Origin: Candidatus Poribacteria bacterium
GTDB lineage: Bacteria; Poribacteria; WGA-4E; PCPOR2b
Reading direction: 5' to 3'
DNA: 64,000 nucleotides
NCBI GenBank assembly: GCA_028819845.1
Contig: JAPPKS010000017.1
Span: forward strand, 346,686-410,685
In this document: one piece after another, positions 44,842-55,340 of the stretch
Layout of the letters: every line of letters begins with the position of its first letter
How positions within the stretch are numbered: the first letter of the stretch is position 1
Position numbers and translations under genes: made by a program
The notes under the pieces: model-generated
The model's input: the letters and a program-made list of their open reading frames with translations, nothing else
The model's database searches: none
Told to the model about the DNA's origin: nothing

Positions 44842-47800
44842 ATGAGAGATACTTATAATGGGTTGTACCATCCGCGGTTTGAGCACGATTCCTGCGGCGT
44901 TGGATTTGTCGCTGAAATCTCAGGCAACCGCAGCCGCGAAATCCTCAAACTAGCGATTCAATCAGTCATAAATCTTACCCACCGCGGCGCGGTTGACGCT
45001 GATGCCAAGACTGGCGATGGTGCCGGAGTCCTGACGCAAATACCGGAAAAACTTTTCTGGAGAGAAGCAGAAAAACTCGGCGTACATCTTTCATCTAGCA
45101 GCGACTTGGCCGTCGGTATGATTTTCCTGCCACGCCATGACCCTGCCGCTCAAGAACGTTGCCGTACCGTGATTGAGGAATTGTTGTCCTACTATGAATT
45201 TCCCCTATTGGGTTGGCGTCCTGTGCCGATAGATGCATCAATACTCGGCGAAAAAGCCTTAACAACCATGCCAGAGATTCAACAAATCTTGGTCGGCCGC
45301 CCCAGTAGCTTCACGGATGAGATGTTCGAACAACGCCTGTATCTGGTACGCAAAGAAATCGAACATCATGTAGCGAACAAGGGGATTCAAGATTTTTATA
45401 TCCCGTCGTTCTCGCACCGCACCATTGTCTACAAGGGGTTGTTTGTTGCGCCTCAACTCGATCGGTTTTACCACGATTTGCGCGACCCCGAATATGAAAC
45501 AGCGCTGGCGCTTTTTCACCAACGTTACAGCACCAACACTTTCCCTGACTGGTTTCTAGCACAGCCTTTCCGCATGCTTGGCCACAATGGGGAGATTAAC
45601 ACGCTGCTAGGAAATCGAAATTGGATGCGTGCTCGAGAATCGGAACTTCGCTCCCCGATTTGGGGCAATCTATTGGAAAAGCTCAAACCAATTATCGATC
45701 CCGACGGCAGTGATTCCATGAGCCTTGACAATGCCTTAGAACTCTTGGCACTCTCCGGACGAAATCCCCTTCATGCCATGATGTGTCTTATTCCGGACTC
45801 TTACGAGAACATGCCCGGAATAGATGAAACGCTGCGCGGCTGTTATGAATACCTATCTTGCCTCAGCGAACCGTGGGACGGCCCTGCGTCCGTAGCGTTC
45901 AGTAACGGAGTGATTGTCGGCGCCGCTTTAGATCGCAACGGGTTGCGCCCGGCGCGGTACAAAGTGACCGAAGACGGCATCGTTATAATGGGGTCGGAAG
46001 TCGGGCTAATAGAGCTTGATGATAGCCGCGTGATAGAAAAAGGGCGTCTCGGTCCCGGACAGATGATTGCCGTAGATACGGCACAGGGCAGGCTTCTGAA
46101 GGATGCGGAGATTAAAATGGCGGTCGCCCGGAAAAAACCGTACGCGGAATGGGTATCGCGTAATCTGATAAAGCCAGAGTCTATTGAGAACCATGATCGT
46201 GAGACAGCCGCCGAAGAGCCCGAAACGCTCCTTCGCCAACAAAAGGCATTCGGATATGCCATTGAAGATGTGAAGCGCTTTTTGATACCGATGGTTATCG
46301 AAGTTAAGGAAGCGGTCGGCTCCCTAGGAGATGACACACCGCCTGCAGTAATTTCTCGAAAGTCTCGCCTGCTTTACAGCTATTTCAAACAGTTGTTTGC
46401 TCAAGTCACGAACCCGCCCATTGATTCCCTCCGCGAGCGGCTCGTCATGTCGCTCTCAACCTATCTAGGGCGGCGGCGGAGTTTACTTGAGGAGACTGAA
46501 GCGCACGCCCGGTTAATTCAATTGTCCTCCCCTATCCTGACGCGTGAGCAGTTGCAGTGGCTAAAAGACTTTGACGCGTCCGACTTCCAAGCCGCGACAC
46601 TTTCCACGCTCTTCCCCGTCGCGAACGGAAAGGAAGGACTGGAGAAAGCGCTTACGCAGTTGTGCCAATCGGCCGCGGCTACGGTTGATAACGGGGTCAC
46701 CATCCTGATATTGAGCGACCGCGACGTGAACGCCGAACATGCACCTATTCCTATGCTCCTGGCGGTCGGAGCAGTCCATCATCACCTTATTCGCGAAGGC
46801 AAGCGGATGCAGGTCAGTGTGGTCGTGGAAACCGGAGAACCGCGAGAGGAACATCACTACGCCCTTTTGCTAGGTTACGGCGCGAACGCAATATTTCCCT
46901 ACGTGGCTTTCGAAACAATTGCTCATCTTGTGAATACGGGTGAAATTGACGGCATCCCATTGGAGAACGCACTGGTCAATTACCGCCAAACGGTCGAGAA
47001 AGGAATCCTCAAGATTATGTCGAAGATGGGAATCTCGACGGTGTCGAGCTACCGCGGTGCACAAATCTTTCAAGCAATCGGCCTAAACAGTACCGTCATC
47101 GACACCTGTTTCACGGGCACTGCATCACCGTTGGGCGGTATCGGCTTCACGGATATTGCCATGGAAGTACTCCATTTCCACACGAAAGCTTTCGGTCTGG
47201 ATAGCAAAGACGCACTTGAGGAATCCGGCGACTTTCGCTTTCGCAGAACGGGAGAATTTCATGCATTTAATCCTTCGGTCTTTAAGTCACTCCATCGGCT
47301 AGCCAAGAGCGGCGACTACGAAGACTACAAAACATACGCTGAAGCTGTAGAGAAGGGTGAGCAATCAAGTCTTCGTGAGCTACTATCTTTCAAGGCAGGG
47401 AAACCCATTCCCATTGAAGAGGTTGAGCCTATCGAATTGATTATTCAGCGTTTTTCAACTGGAAGTATGTCCTTCGGCGCCCTAAGCCGAGAAGCGCATG
47501 AGACTATTGCCATCGGCATGAACAGAATCGGCGCCAAGTCAGGCAGCGGCGAGGGAGGGGAAGATCCGGCGAGGTACCATCGCCGTTCAAACGGAGATTT
47601 AGCTTCCAGCGCAATCAAGCAGGTGGCTTCAGGACGGTTTGGAGTCACGCCCGAATATCTGACTTCAGCTAAAGAATTAGAGATTAAGATGGCACAGGGG
47701 TCCAAACCCGGTGAAGGCGGTCAGATTCCTGGACACAAAGTCACGACAGAAATCGCTGCCATTCGGCATTCTACGCCGGGGATACCCCTGATTTCTCCGC

Positions 47801-49287
47801 CGCCGCATCACGACATCTACTCGATAGAAGATCTCGCACAACTCATTTACGACCTCAAGCACGCCAATCCGCGCGCCAAAATAGCCGTAAAGCTAGTGTC
47901 GGAGGCCGGTGTGGGGACAATTGCCGCCGGGGTCGCCAAAGGATACGCTGATGTCATACAAATTAGCGGCCACGAAGGGGGAACGGGCGCTTCGCCGCTC
48001 AGTTCAATTAAGAACGCGGGTGTCCCATGGGAACTTGGACTCGCAGAAACTCAAGAAACACTCGTGCGCAACGACCTTAGGGGACGGGTCGTAGTCCGGG
48101 TAGACGGCGGTTTCCGTACCGGACGCGATGTAGTCGTTGCGGCAATGCTCGGCGCTGAAGAATTCGGATTCGGCACAACAGCCATGGTCGCAACCGGGTG
48201 TATTGTCGCGCGTCAATGCCACCTTAACACGTGCCCAGTAGGCGTCGCTACACAAGACCCTGCGCTCCGGGCAAAATTTCGCGGCACACCCGAGATGGTG
48301 ATTAACTTTATGGTAGGCGTCGCCCAAGAAGTGCGGGAAATCCTTTCCCAACTCGGCTTCCGCAGCTTAAACGATGTGACAGGGTGTCCGGAGCTCCTAG
48401 AGCAAGAAGACTTGTCCGAACATCCGAAAGCAGCGTCCCTCAACCTCAGCCCTATTCTAGCACAATGCGATCCGACCGGAAACCGGCCGCGCCGCCGCAT
48501 GCGGGAACGCAATAATCGGCTAGAAGATTCACATCTCGACGATATAATTTTACAGGACGCCAAAGACGCTTTGACAGGGGAAAATCCCATTAACCTCTCT
48601 TATGAGATTCGCAACATTCACCGAACAGTCGGGGCAACTGTAGCAGGTGAAATTGCATTCCGATATGGCGATCAAGGCCTGCCTGACGGGACTATTGAGT
48701 GCCATTTCCGAGGCAGTGCAGGTCAGAGTTTTGGCGCATTTTGCATCAAAGGCATGCGCCTCATCCTAATTGGTGAAGCCAACGACTATGTCGGCAAAGG
48801 TATGGCCGGTGCGGAGCTAATCATTAAGCCGCCGGAAAACGCCCAATTCCGTTCCCATGAGAATGTCATAATCGGTAACACCGTAATGTATGGCGCCACA
48901 AGCGGCTCACTCTATGCCGCCGGTCGGGCGGGAGAACGGTTCTGCGTCCGTAACAGCGGCGGTAACGCCGTAGTAGAGGGCGTCGGCGACCACGCCTGCG
49001 AATACATGACCGGGGGAATGGTTGTCATCCTCGGCGAGACCGGCCGCAACCTTGGAGCGGGAATGACAGGCGGAACGGCTTATGTCCTTGACGAAGAGCA
49101 GCACCTCTCCAAAAATTATAATTCACAATCCGTGAAATTAGAACCTGTGAATGACAACAAAGATATCACACTGATATTGGCCGAAATTGAGCATCACGCG
49201 GAACTTACCGGCAGTGCCCGGGCTAAAGAAATCTTATCTAACTGGGATCATTACTTGCCGATTTTCCGGAAGGTTTCTCCCTTGTAG
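44842..49287 (+). CDS. gltB: Glutamate synthase large (alpha) subunit
   Basis: Makes glutamate from glutamine and 2-oxoglutarate; central to ammonium assimilation. The N-terminal Ntn glutaminase nucleophile is Cys18 in HDSCGVGFVAEIS, so a 17-residue propeptide is expected. The central domain follows. The FMN/synthase domain contains GAKSGSGEGGEDPARY and HEGGTGASPLSSIKNAG. The 3Fe-4S ligands lie in CIVARQCHLNTCPVGVATQ. The C-terminal GXGXG beta-helix domain ends the protein. The 1481 residues are normal. Start ATG 44842 has only a weak ribosome-binding site. The usual partner gltD (beta subunit) is not next to it, and no gltD is present in the window. Confidence 0.97.
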   Translation: MRDTYNGLYHPRFEHDSCGVGFVAEISGNRSREILKLAIQSVINLTHRGAVDADAKTGDGAGVLTQIPEKLFWREAEKLGVHLSSSSDLAVGMIFLPRHDPAAQERCRTVIEELLSYYEFPLLGWRPVPIDASILGEKALTTMPEIQQILVGRPSSFTDEMFEQRLYLVRKEIEHHVANKGIQDFYIPSFSHRTIVYKGLFVAPQLDRFYHDLRDPEYETALALFHQRYSTNTFPDWFLAQPFRMLGHNGEINTLLGNRNWMRARESELRSPIWGNLLEKLKPIIDPDGSDSMSLDNALELLALSGRNPLHAMMCLIPDSYENMPGIDETLRGCYEYLSCLSEPWDGPASVAFSNGVIVGAALDRNGLRPARYKVTEDGIVIMGSEVGLIELDDSRVIEKGRLGPGQMIAVDTAQGRLLKDAEIKMAVARKKPYAEWVSRNLIKPESIENHDRETAAEEPETLLRQQKAFGYAIEDVKRFLIPMVIEVKEAVGSLGDDTPPAVISRKSRLLYSYFKQLFAQVTNPPIDSLRERLVMSLSTYLGRRRSLLEETEAHARLIQLSSPILTREQLQWLKDFDASDFQAATLSTLFPVANGKEGLEKALTQLCQSAAATVDNGVTILILSDRDVNAEHAPIPMLLAVGAVHHHLIREGKRMQVSVVVETGEPREEHHYALLLGYGANAIFPYVAFETIAHLVNTGEIDGIPLENALVNYRQTVEKGILKIMSKMGISTVSSYRGAQIFQAIGLNSTVIDTCFTGTASPLGGIGFTDIAMEVLHFHTKAFGLDSKDALEESGDFRFRRTGEFHAFNPSVFKSLHRLAKSGDYEDYKTYAEAVEKGEQSSLRELLSFKAGKPIPIEEVEPIELIIQRFSTGSMSFGALSREAHETIAIGMNRIGAKSGSGEGGEDPARYHRRSNGDLASSAIKQVASGRFGVTPEYLTSAKELEIKMAQGSKPGEGGQIPGHKVTTEIAAIRHSTPGIPLISPPPHHDIYSIEDLAQLIYDLKHANPRAKIAVKLVSEAGVGTIAAGVAKGYADVIQISGHEGGTGASPLSSIKNAGVPWELGLAETQETLVRNDLRGRVVVRVDGGFRTGRDVVVAAMLGAEEFGFGTTAMVATGCIVARQCHLNTCPVGVATQDPALRAKFRGTPEMVINFMVGVAQEVREILSQLGFRSLNDVTGCPELLEQEDLSEHPKAASLNLSPILAQCDPTGNRPRRRMRERNNRLEDSHLDDIILQDAKDALTGENPINLSYEIRNIHRTVGATVAGEIAFRYGDQGLPDGTIECHFRGSAGQSFGAFCIKGMRLILIGEANDYVGKGMAGAELIIKPPENAQFRSHENVIIGNTVMYGATSGSLYAAGRAGERFCVRNSGGNAVVEGVGDHACEYMTGGMVVILGETGRNLGAGMTGGTAYVLDEEQHLSKNYNSQSVKLEPVNDNKDITLILAEIEHHAELTGSARAKEILSNWDHYLPIFRKVSPL

Positions 49288-49329
49288 CCGCCAGAAATGT
49301 TGTGGCCGCCGCCCCATGACGACTTGCTG

Positions 49330-49363
49330 AAGCCGGTAATCAATTGATGTTGCCGGCTTTTTT
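49330..49363 (+). terminator. Intrinsic terminator of gltB
   Basis: Stem AAGCCGG / CCGGCTT with a T run, about 45 nt after the gltB stop. Confidence 0.75.
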
Positions 49364-49612
49364 CATGAAACCAACACAAAGCACATCAATCGGCAATTGC
49401 TTGCGTGTTAATACCATGTGTTTAGAATTCAACGTATCCTATCAAATCAACGCTCGCCTAATAGGCAGGAACAGCAAAATCCGCCCTAAATGATGTCCAT
49501 TCCTATCCTGTCGAAACCATTGAAAAACCGCACAGTCAAATTCACGCCGGAAGAAGCCGCCAATCCCCCTGAGTTGGATAAATGATGATATCCCTTTTCT
49601 CCCTGTTTTACC

Positions 49613-49641
49613 TTGACTTTCAAAGATGCCTTTGCTAAAAT
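49613..49641 (+). promoter_or_regulatory. Candidate promoter of the citrate synthase-icd-mdh genes
   Basis: TTGACT (49613-49618), 17 nt, TAAAAT (49636-49641). It is ~490 nt upstream of the citrate synthase start. Confidence 0.5.
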
Positions 49642-50128
49642 ACAATTGATTTTAAAGACGCTGGAATCGCTCAGGTTTTGGGGTTAACATTGAGATAAAG
49701 GATTGGCGTTCCGATATTGCGGTCAATCTGATTTCGCCGGCCCTCTCTTCCCTATGTTTTTAATGTTTCACACTCCAAATTGCAATGTTTTGTATGATTC
49801 CCTTCGATAGGCACTCGCCCCGTATTGCGCCATTGGGCAGGGGAAAGTGGAGGACCTCCGGTTGTTTTCCTTATTCACCATCCCCTTTCGCCTTTTTCCT
49901 TTCCCAAAATACGAATCCTTTTTGCGGTGAATCCTCGGCTAAACACCGAAAGGTATCATGGCAGGTATGGAATTTTGGATAACACAACAGAGCGTTATTG
50001 AAACCGCACGATTCTTCAAATGAACGGATATTTTTCTACGAAATATATCAGGCGAGGGTTTCGCAGCATCGGAGATTGGCGAGAATACACACCCACTCAA
50101 AATCAATGAGGCTTTAAGGAGATGATAT

Positions 50129-51706
50129 ATGGCAGAAAAGAGAATATGGACGGAAACCGCAGCATCAATACGGAGGACACTTACAGAGAACCCTAAGTCC
50201 TCTGCGTACGGCCCTGTGACGGATGCGATTCAAAAAGCCGCGAAATTGGGCGAAAAGGGTATCGGCGGAAGTCTAAGGAATTTTAACTCAATGCCGCAAT
50301 CAACCATGGTGTTCGCGAATCCGGTCTTGTATCAAACACCCGTTGCCTGCGATGGGGCGGAAATGATATTGAATATTCGAAGTTTCGGAATTCGCGGCGT
50401 CCTACAGGAAGGAGAAATTGTCGCCGGTAGTATTAGCCCTGCTCACCTGATTTTCGTTGGCTTATTCGGTCGAAAACCCGAAAAAATTGAGGACGGTTTG
50501 GACGAAGAAGCCATGCTTCAAACACTCATCGATCGGAAGTTCTACAGATCGAGAAGGGTGACCCGAGATAGTGTATCGGGGCAGAGCCCGTTAATCAATC
50601 AGCTCGCAGAATTTGTGAAAACATTTTCAACTTCAGGTCCCGAGGTAGTGATTCAATATTTTTCGACGCTTAGAAAAGCACATATCACCAAAAACCGATT
50701 GCCAGATCGCGGGGTGGACGATGACCGGCATCCCAGCACGTTGCTAGTCGAGATGATAAGCACACATATGGAAAATGTTGCGATAGGGGCAATGTCCGTC
50801 TACATGCGCCGTCTCCTGAGGCAGAACACGGGGCTAGCGGCGCAAGCACTCGCGCAACAGGTGGACGACTTTATTTCACAGGAGGAAAATTCAGGTAAAT
50901 CCGCTTTCCAGGTGGCTTATAGCCTGCTCATCGGTCATCACGCTAATGACACTGAAAGTACAATTTTGGAGAAGATGGGGTTGATTCAAACGCACCACGG
51001 CTCTGCCGGATCTAACATGGTAGCACGGTACGCTGCAACACTGCATACAGAACACGTATCCGATTTTTTGACTGCAGCCCATATTACCCTGGACGGCGCC
51101 CGGCACTTTGGCGCCATTCACGACATGACCCATTTCATTAACGAACTAGAACATGTGCCCGCGGACGAACGCGAAGAATTCATCAAGACCAGATTGCTGG
51201 GCGGTGGACTTCCAACGTTCGGACACCCGGAAATTGCTGCCGCTGGCAGATCAAACGAAATCCAACAGGATCCACGTGCGGCAATATACCTTGAATCCTT
51301 CTTCCATGCAATTGATAACGGGCAGATTGTACTGAACGCACACCAGAGAGAAAGACTCAACATGATTCAACGAATTTATCAAATAGCTTTCGTGGAAGGC
51401 GTCATTAAGCCCGGGAGAGAAAACAGTCCGCCGCTCCGCCTAACGCCAAACACCGATTTCGGCGGATGGTCTGTCCAAGAAGGTATGGGAATCGAAGAAG
51501 AAGACAGAACGCTTTTGACTTACATATTTAGGGGGTTCGGATGGATGATGGACGCCAGAGAACAACTGCAGCAGAGAATTATACGTCCCGTCATTCCGCC
51601 CGACCCTAGCGTTATTCCTACACCTGGCGAAGATACAACGGTGCCCGATGTAGTCGCCGCCATACATAACCGGCTGGCTCACGGAGATGCGTTCGCGCCG
51701 CAATGA
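50129..51706 (+). CDS. Divergent citrate synthase-fold protein
   Basis: Predicted to condense oxaloacetate with acetyl-CoA. At 525 residues it is longer and much more divergent than GltA. The fold-defining C-terminal half is visible: GSAGSNMVARYAATLHTEHVSDF, then GARHFGAIHDMTHF. The presumed catalytic His326, His366 (in LPTFGHPEI, equivalent to GFGHRVY) and Asp443 (in TPNTDFGGWSVQ) occur in the right order. The usual ELNAS and RVY sequences are not conserved. The N-terminal ~200 residues match no GltA motif I know. Location directly before icd and mdh supports the TCA role. AAGGAG precedes the ATG. It could act on another acyl-CoA or oxoacid (2-methylcitrate-type). Confidence 0.75.
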   Translation: MAEKRIWTETAASIRRTLTENPKSSAYGPVTDAIQKAAKLGEKGIGGSLRNFNSMPQSTMVFANPVLYQTPVACDGAEMILNIRSFGIRGVLQEGEIVAGSISPAHLIFVGLFGRKPEKIEDGLDEEAMLQTLIDRKFYRSRRVTRDSVSGQSPLINQLAEFVKTFSTSGPEVVIQYFSTLRKAHITKNRLPDRGVDDDRHPSTLLVEMISTHMENVAIGAMSVYMRRLLRQNTGLAAQALAQQVDDFISQEENSGKSAFQVAYSLLIGHHANDTESTILEKMGLIQTHHGSAGSNMVARYAATLHTEHVSDFLTAAHITLDGARHFGAIHDMTHFINELEHVPADEREEFIKTRLLGGGLPTFGHPEIAAAGRSNEIQQDPRAAIYLESFFHAIDNGQIVLNAHQRERLNMIQRIYQIAFVEGVIKPGRENSPPLRLTPNTDFGGWSVQEGMGIEEEDRTLLTYIFRGFGWMMDAREQLQQRIIRPVIPPDPSVIPTPGEDTTVPDVVAAIHNRLAHGDAFAPQ

Positions 51707-51792
51707 TAAGCGCCGCTTTTCTTAAGTGAACACTGAAATCATCTTGTACAAAATTTCTCTACGTTCAAAAACACGTAAAATGAGGAGGACAA

Positions 51793-53043
51793 GTGATCGA
51801 ATTTGATAATCTCACACCACCGGCGAATGGTGAGCGGATTGAAAAAGAAAATGGCAGGCTAGTTGTGCCAAATTATCCAATCACTCCGGTAATCGAGGGG
51901 GACGGCATTGGGCGAGACATCATGAAAGCCACACGCCGGGTCATTGATGCTGCCGTGGAAACATCTTACGGAAGTGATAGGCGGTTTGTATGGTTTGATG
52001 TTTTCGCTGGCGAAATCGCCAATGAGAAATATGGGGAATGGTTGCCCGCGGATACCTTTAAAGCTATAGACTATTTCCGCGTTGCATTGAAAGGTCCCCT
52101 GACTACACCAGTCGGTGGTGGTTTTCGGAGCTTAAACGTGACGCTCCGCCAAAAGTTGGATTTGTATGCGTGTGTGCGGCCCGTACGCTATTTTCAAGGT
52201 GTGCCCGCGCCTGTAACTCACCCCGAAAAAATGGACGTTGTCATCTTTCGTGAGAACACGGAAGATGTCTACGCCGGAATCGAGTGGGCGCAAGGAACCT
52301 CGGAGGCGGGCAACGTCATTGAATTCCTCCGTACGCAGATGGATACGGAAGTCCGGGCCGATTCAGGTATTGGGATTAAGCCCATCAGCATTTTCGGTAC
52401 CAAGCGTTTGGTGCGAATGGCAATTCAATACGCAATCCAACACAACCGCCGCAGCGTCACCCTGGTTCACAAAGGCAACATCATGAAATTCACTGAAGGG
52501 GCGTTCCGAGATTGGGGATATGAAGTCGCCAGCGAAGAATTTCCGCACGAAACAATCACAGAAGATGAGGTCTACAGTCAACACAACGGACAAGCGCCCG
52601 AAGGAAAGGTTGTTATTAAAGACCGAATTGCGGATAGTATGCTGCAGCAGATTCTGACGCGCACCGACGAGTACGATGTCATCGCTACACCGAATCTGAA
52701 TGGGGATTATCTCTCAGATGCTTGTGCAGCCCAAGTCGGCGGCATTGGAATGGCACCGGGCGGCAATATCGGTGCGGAGGCAGCGCTTTTTGAAGCAACG
52801 CACGGTACTGCTCCCAAATATACGGATAAAGATGTCGTAAATCCGAGTTCGCTCATCCTCTCCGCGGTGATGATGCTTGAGCACATCGGATGGCAGGAAG
52901 CCGCAAATCTCGCCATTCAGGGAATTGAAAAGACAATCATCCAAAAGCGCGTGACTTATGACCTCGCGCGTTTGATGGATAGCGCGACATCAATTCGCAC
53001 GTCCGCCTTCGCATCTGCGATAATCGAGAATTTTTCAAATTAG
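51793..53043 (+). CDS. icd: Isocitrate dehydrogenase, NADP-type
   Basis: Oxidises isocitrate to 2-oxoglutarate. Substrate and phosphorylation-site region [27 protein letters not shown] is intact (Ser, Asn and Arg ligands). The metal-site Asp residues lie in the later part. Cofactor pattern [17 protein letters not shown] matches the Lys/Tyr/Val set for NADP in E. coli Icd, with TYDLARLMD supplying Tyr and Arg further on. Start is GTG at 51793, preceded by a strong GAGGAGG. The 416-residue length is normal. It lies 86 nt after the citrate synthase gene and before mdh. Confidence 0.96.
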   Translation: MIEFDNLTPPANGERIEKENGRLVVPNYPITPVIEGDGIGRDIMKATRRVIDAAVETSYGSDRRFVWFDVFAGEIANEKYGEWLPADTFKAIDYFRVALKGPLTTPVGGGFRSLNVTLRQKLDLYACVRPVRYFQGVPAPVTHPEKMDVVIFRENTEDVYAGIEWAQGTSEAGNVIEFLRTQMDTEVRADSGIGIKPISIFGTKRLVRMAIQYAIQHNRRSVTLVHKGNIMKFTEGAFRDWGYEVASEEFPHETITEDEVYSQHNGQAPEGKVVIKDRIADSMLQQILTRTDEYDVIATPNLNGDYLSDACAAQVGGIGMAPGGNIGAEAALFEATHGTAPKYTDKDVVNPSSLILSAVMMLEHIGWQEAANLAIQGIEKTIIQKRVTYDLARLMDSATSIRTSAFASAIIENFSN

Positions 53044-53141
53044 GACGGTTGGCGTTGTCAGGCAAAAGCACGCCGAGACTCGATTGCCGCGGCACGAACA
53101 TCCATCGGTGAAAAGCACGCTTCAGAACAGAGGAGTAACAA

Positions 53142-54068
53142 ATGTCTAGACAGAAAATCAGTGTTATAGGTGCGGGAAATGTCGGAGCGACAGCGGCATT
53201 TCTCATCGCCCAGAAGGAGCTCGGCGATGTCGTCATGGTCGATATCGTTGACGGTCTTCCGCAGGGAAAAGGCTTGGACATGGCAGAAGCCTCGCCCGTC
53301 GAAAATTTTGACGCCAACGTAACGGGGTCGTTAGATTACGAACCGACCGCGGGTTCAGATCTAGTCATCATTACCTCCGGTTCGCCCCGTAAGCCGGGCA
53401 TGAGCCGCGAAGATCTTTTGCATATTAACGCAAACATCGTCAAAACCGCAACTGAAAACGCGGTGAAGCATTCTCCCAACTGCACAATTGTAATATTGAC
53501 CAACCCACTGGACATCATGACTTATCATGCGTGGCAGGTTTCCGGCTTTCCATCCAACCGTGTCGTTGGACAAGCGGGTGTGCTTGACTCTGCACGATTT
53601 CACTACTTCATCTCAATCGAGCTCGGCGTTTCTGTCGAAGATATTTCCGGATTTGTGCTGGGTGGCCATGGCGATACCATGGTACCCCTGCCGCGTTATA
53701 CGACGGTTGCGGGGATACCAATTACGCAGCTAATGTCCGCTGATCGGATTGAAGCGCTTGCGCAACGCACGCGCGATGGCGGTGCTGAAGTCGTCCAACT
53801 CCTCAAAACGAGCGGTTACTATGCCGCGGGCGCCTCCCTCGCTCAAATGGCAGAAGCGATTTTGCGCGACAAAAAGCGTATCTTAGCCTGCTCGGCTCAT
53901 CTCACCGGGCAGTACGGCATCGACGACCTGTATATCGGTGTTCCAATTAAATTAGGTGCTGGCGGCGTTGAGGAAATCATCGAAATCAAACTGACCGACG
54001 ACGAACTTCAGGAATTGCAAAACTCCGCTCAAACCTATCGCGAAGGCATCAGTCTGCTCGGTTATTGA
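53142..54068 (+). CDS. mdh: Malate dehydrogenase (LDH-like type)
   Basis: NAD-dependent malate/oxaloacetate interconversion. The NAD motif is ISVIGAGNVGATAAFLIAQ, and the Asp in VMVDIVDG selects NAD. Substrate-loop Arg residues lie in SGSPRKPGMSREDLL, distinguishing malate from lactate dehydrogenase, which has Gln in the loop. Also ILTNPLDIMTYH, VLDSARFHYF and the catalytic His in GGHGDTMVPL. The 308-residue length is typical of the tetrameric LDH-like MDH group. GAGGAG precedes the ATG. Confidence 0.97.
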   Translation: MSRQKISVIGAGNVGATAAFLIAQKELGDVVMVDIVDGLPQGKGLDMAEASPVENFDANVTGSLDYEPTAGSDLVIITSGSPRKPGMSREDLLHINANIVKTATENAVKHSPNCTIVILTNPLDIMTYHAWQVSGFPSNRVVGQAGVLDSARFHYFISIELGVSVEDISGFVLGGHGDTMVPLPRYTTVAGIPITQLMSADRIEALAQRTRDGGAEVVQLLKTSGYYAAGASLAQMAEAILRDKKRILACSAHLTGQYGIDDLYIGVPIKLGAGGVEEIIEIKLTDDELQELQNSAQTYREGISLLGY

Positions 54069-54289
54069 ACGGGCGGGGAAGCCGCCGCATCATGCTGCTA
54101 GCGGTAGGCGTTTCTATTTTGGATGGCGGCTCAAGGAAATGCCGGTGGGAATTTAACAGATTTGCAGTTGCGCTTAGCCGGGAACTACCATCATCGCCCC
54201 GATTGTGCGAAACCCGAATTGCACAACAATAAAAACCTGTTTGAAAACTCATTTTATACAGCCCCAGAAGGGCGGCATGTGTGTAGTTC

Positions 54290-54495
54290 CCTATTACCCA
54301 CCGTAGGCGGGGCGTCTTGCCCCGCCCAATGCTGGAGTAAGGTATTTGGTGGAATCAAGCGACCAAATAGGATCAGCTGAATAAATTACAGAGGCGATAG
54401 TAAATCCCGCCCTCGCGCTATAGAATTTCCACCAGTGATACTAAGTGGAACGCCCAAGAATGGCGTTGTCGCCTAATATTCAAACAGGTTCTAAG
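54290..54495 (+). repeat. Long intergenic repeat element, copy A
   Basis: About 200 nt that aligns in pieces with 60815-60975: ATTACCC..CGTAGGCGGGG, GGCGATAGTAAATCC, TGGCGTTGTCGCCTAATATTCAAACAGG (TGGCTTTGTCACCTATTAATCAAACAAG in copy B). It lies in the 448-nt gap after mdh; no gene is seen there. Confidence 0.7.
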
Positions 54496-54516
54496 TAGAG
54501 CAGCGTATTAATGCGT

Positions 54517-55287
54517 TTATCTCTTCTTTTCAGTAACTAACTTTTCCAGAAACGCCACAATATCAGAGATGTCTTGGTCGGACAACCGATCTTCACCGTA
54601 GAATGGCATAATAAATCCGCCGCCGCGGACCTTTGCGGCGATGTTGACCTTCCATTTTTTCATGTTGGACGGCGGTCTTCTGCGCACAAGCTGCGTGCCG
54701 ATGCCCGCTTTTTTAGCCGTTGGATGGCAATCGTTGCAGGCTCTGCTAAAGAGTTTCCAACCCGCCTGCGGGTCACCCTCAATCACAAGAATCTTCTCAG
54801 CCGCCTCGGCTGCCGCTTCTCTGTCAAGCATCTTTATCTCGAATTCCGGCCCCTTGTTATCCCCGGAAACATGTTCAAAATAAGCCATCAAGGCTTCTGC
54901 TTGTTCCTCCGGGATGGCAATCGGATCGACCTTATCCTCCGGAATCCGCTGTAAGAAATGCTGATAGCAGAAACCCCCGCCGCCGGCAGCGCGCCGGAAT
55001 ATATCTGCCTTAATCATCCCGCCTTTTGCCTCGCCGCGATGCGGCACGCCAATTATGCTGTGTCCTGCCCGTATTTTACCGTCAGGGTTCGCATCTTCAT
55101 CAAAATCAGCGTGGCAATGCGCGCAGGCGAGGCCGCTAATTTTTTGAGGTTCGAGTGTGCCGCCGAAAGAGGGGTCATAGAATAGTTCACGGCCCATCTG
55201 AGCTTTTTCGGACATCTCCGCGCTTGCCATCGCTGCGAGCGGGAGAATCAAGATTGTAACGATTACAACACCTTTAACTTTACGCAT
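54517..55287 (-). CDS. Diheme cytochrome c
   Basis: Periplasmic electron-transfer protein. After a signal peptide ending near AMASA, the first heme site is CAHCH (57-61, with GLACAHCHAD) and the second is CNDCH (186-190); numbering counts from the upstream in-frame ATG at 55293. The C-terminal domain carries a likely axial Met in FIMPFYG (229) and LSDQDISDIVAFLEKL, the classical C-terminal class I cytochrome c helix. The N-terminal domain opens MGRELFYDPSFGG, reminiscent of the cytochrome c peroxidase/MauG superfamily. AGAGGAG touches the ATG at 55293, so I prefer the ATG at 55287, six bases further. The electron partner is unknown. Confidence 0.87.
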   Translation of the reverse strand: MRKVKGVVIVTILILPLAAMASAEMSEKAQMGRELFYDPSFGGTLEPQKISGLACAHCHADFDEDANPDGKIRAGHSIIGVPHRGEAKGGMIKADIFRRAAGGGGFCYQHFLQRIPEDKVDPIAIPEEQAEALMAYFEHVSGDNKGPEFEIKMLDREAAAEAAEKILVIEGDPQAGWKLFSRACNDCHPTAKKAGIGTQLVRRRPPSNMKKWKVNIAAKVRGGGFIMPFYGEDRLSDQDISDIVAFLEKLVTEKKR

Positions 55288-55340
55288 TAGCATCTCCTCT
55301 TGACATTTTGGAAGTTTATGAATGCAAAATAACGGCCACT

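Larger units (their letters stand above)
49288..50128. other. 840-nt region between gltB and the citrate synthase gene
   Basis: Holds the gltB terminator (49330-49363) and a promoter (49613-49641). The open frame 49785-49982 on the plus strand is Ser/Phe/Pro-rich and not protein-like. The predicted transcript would have a ~480-nt leader before the citrate synthase gene; I recognise no riboswitch in it. Confidence 0.5.

Noticed and set aside
49785-49982. Plus-strand 65-codon frame in the gltB-citrate synthase gap
   Set aside because: Composition (Ser, Pro, Phe, Cys) is not protein-like and no start signal is seen.
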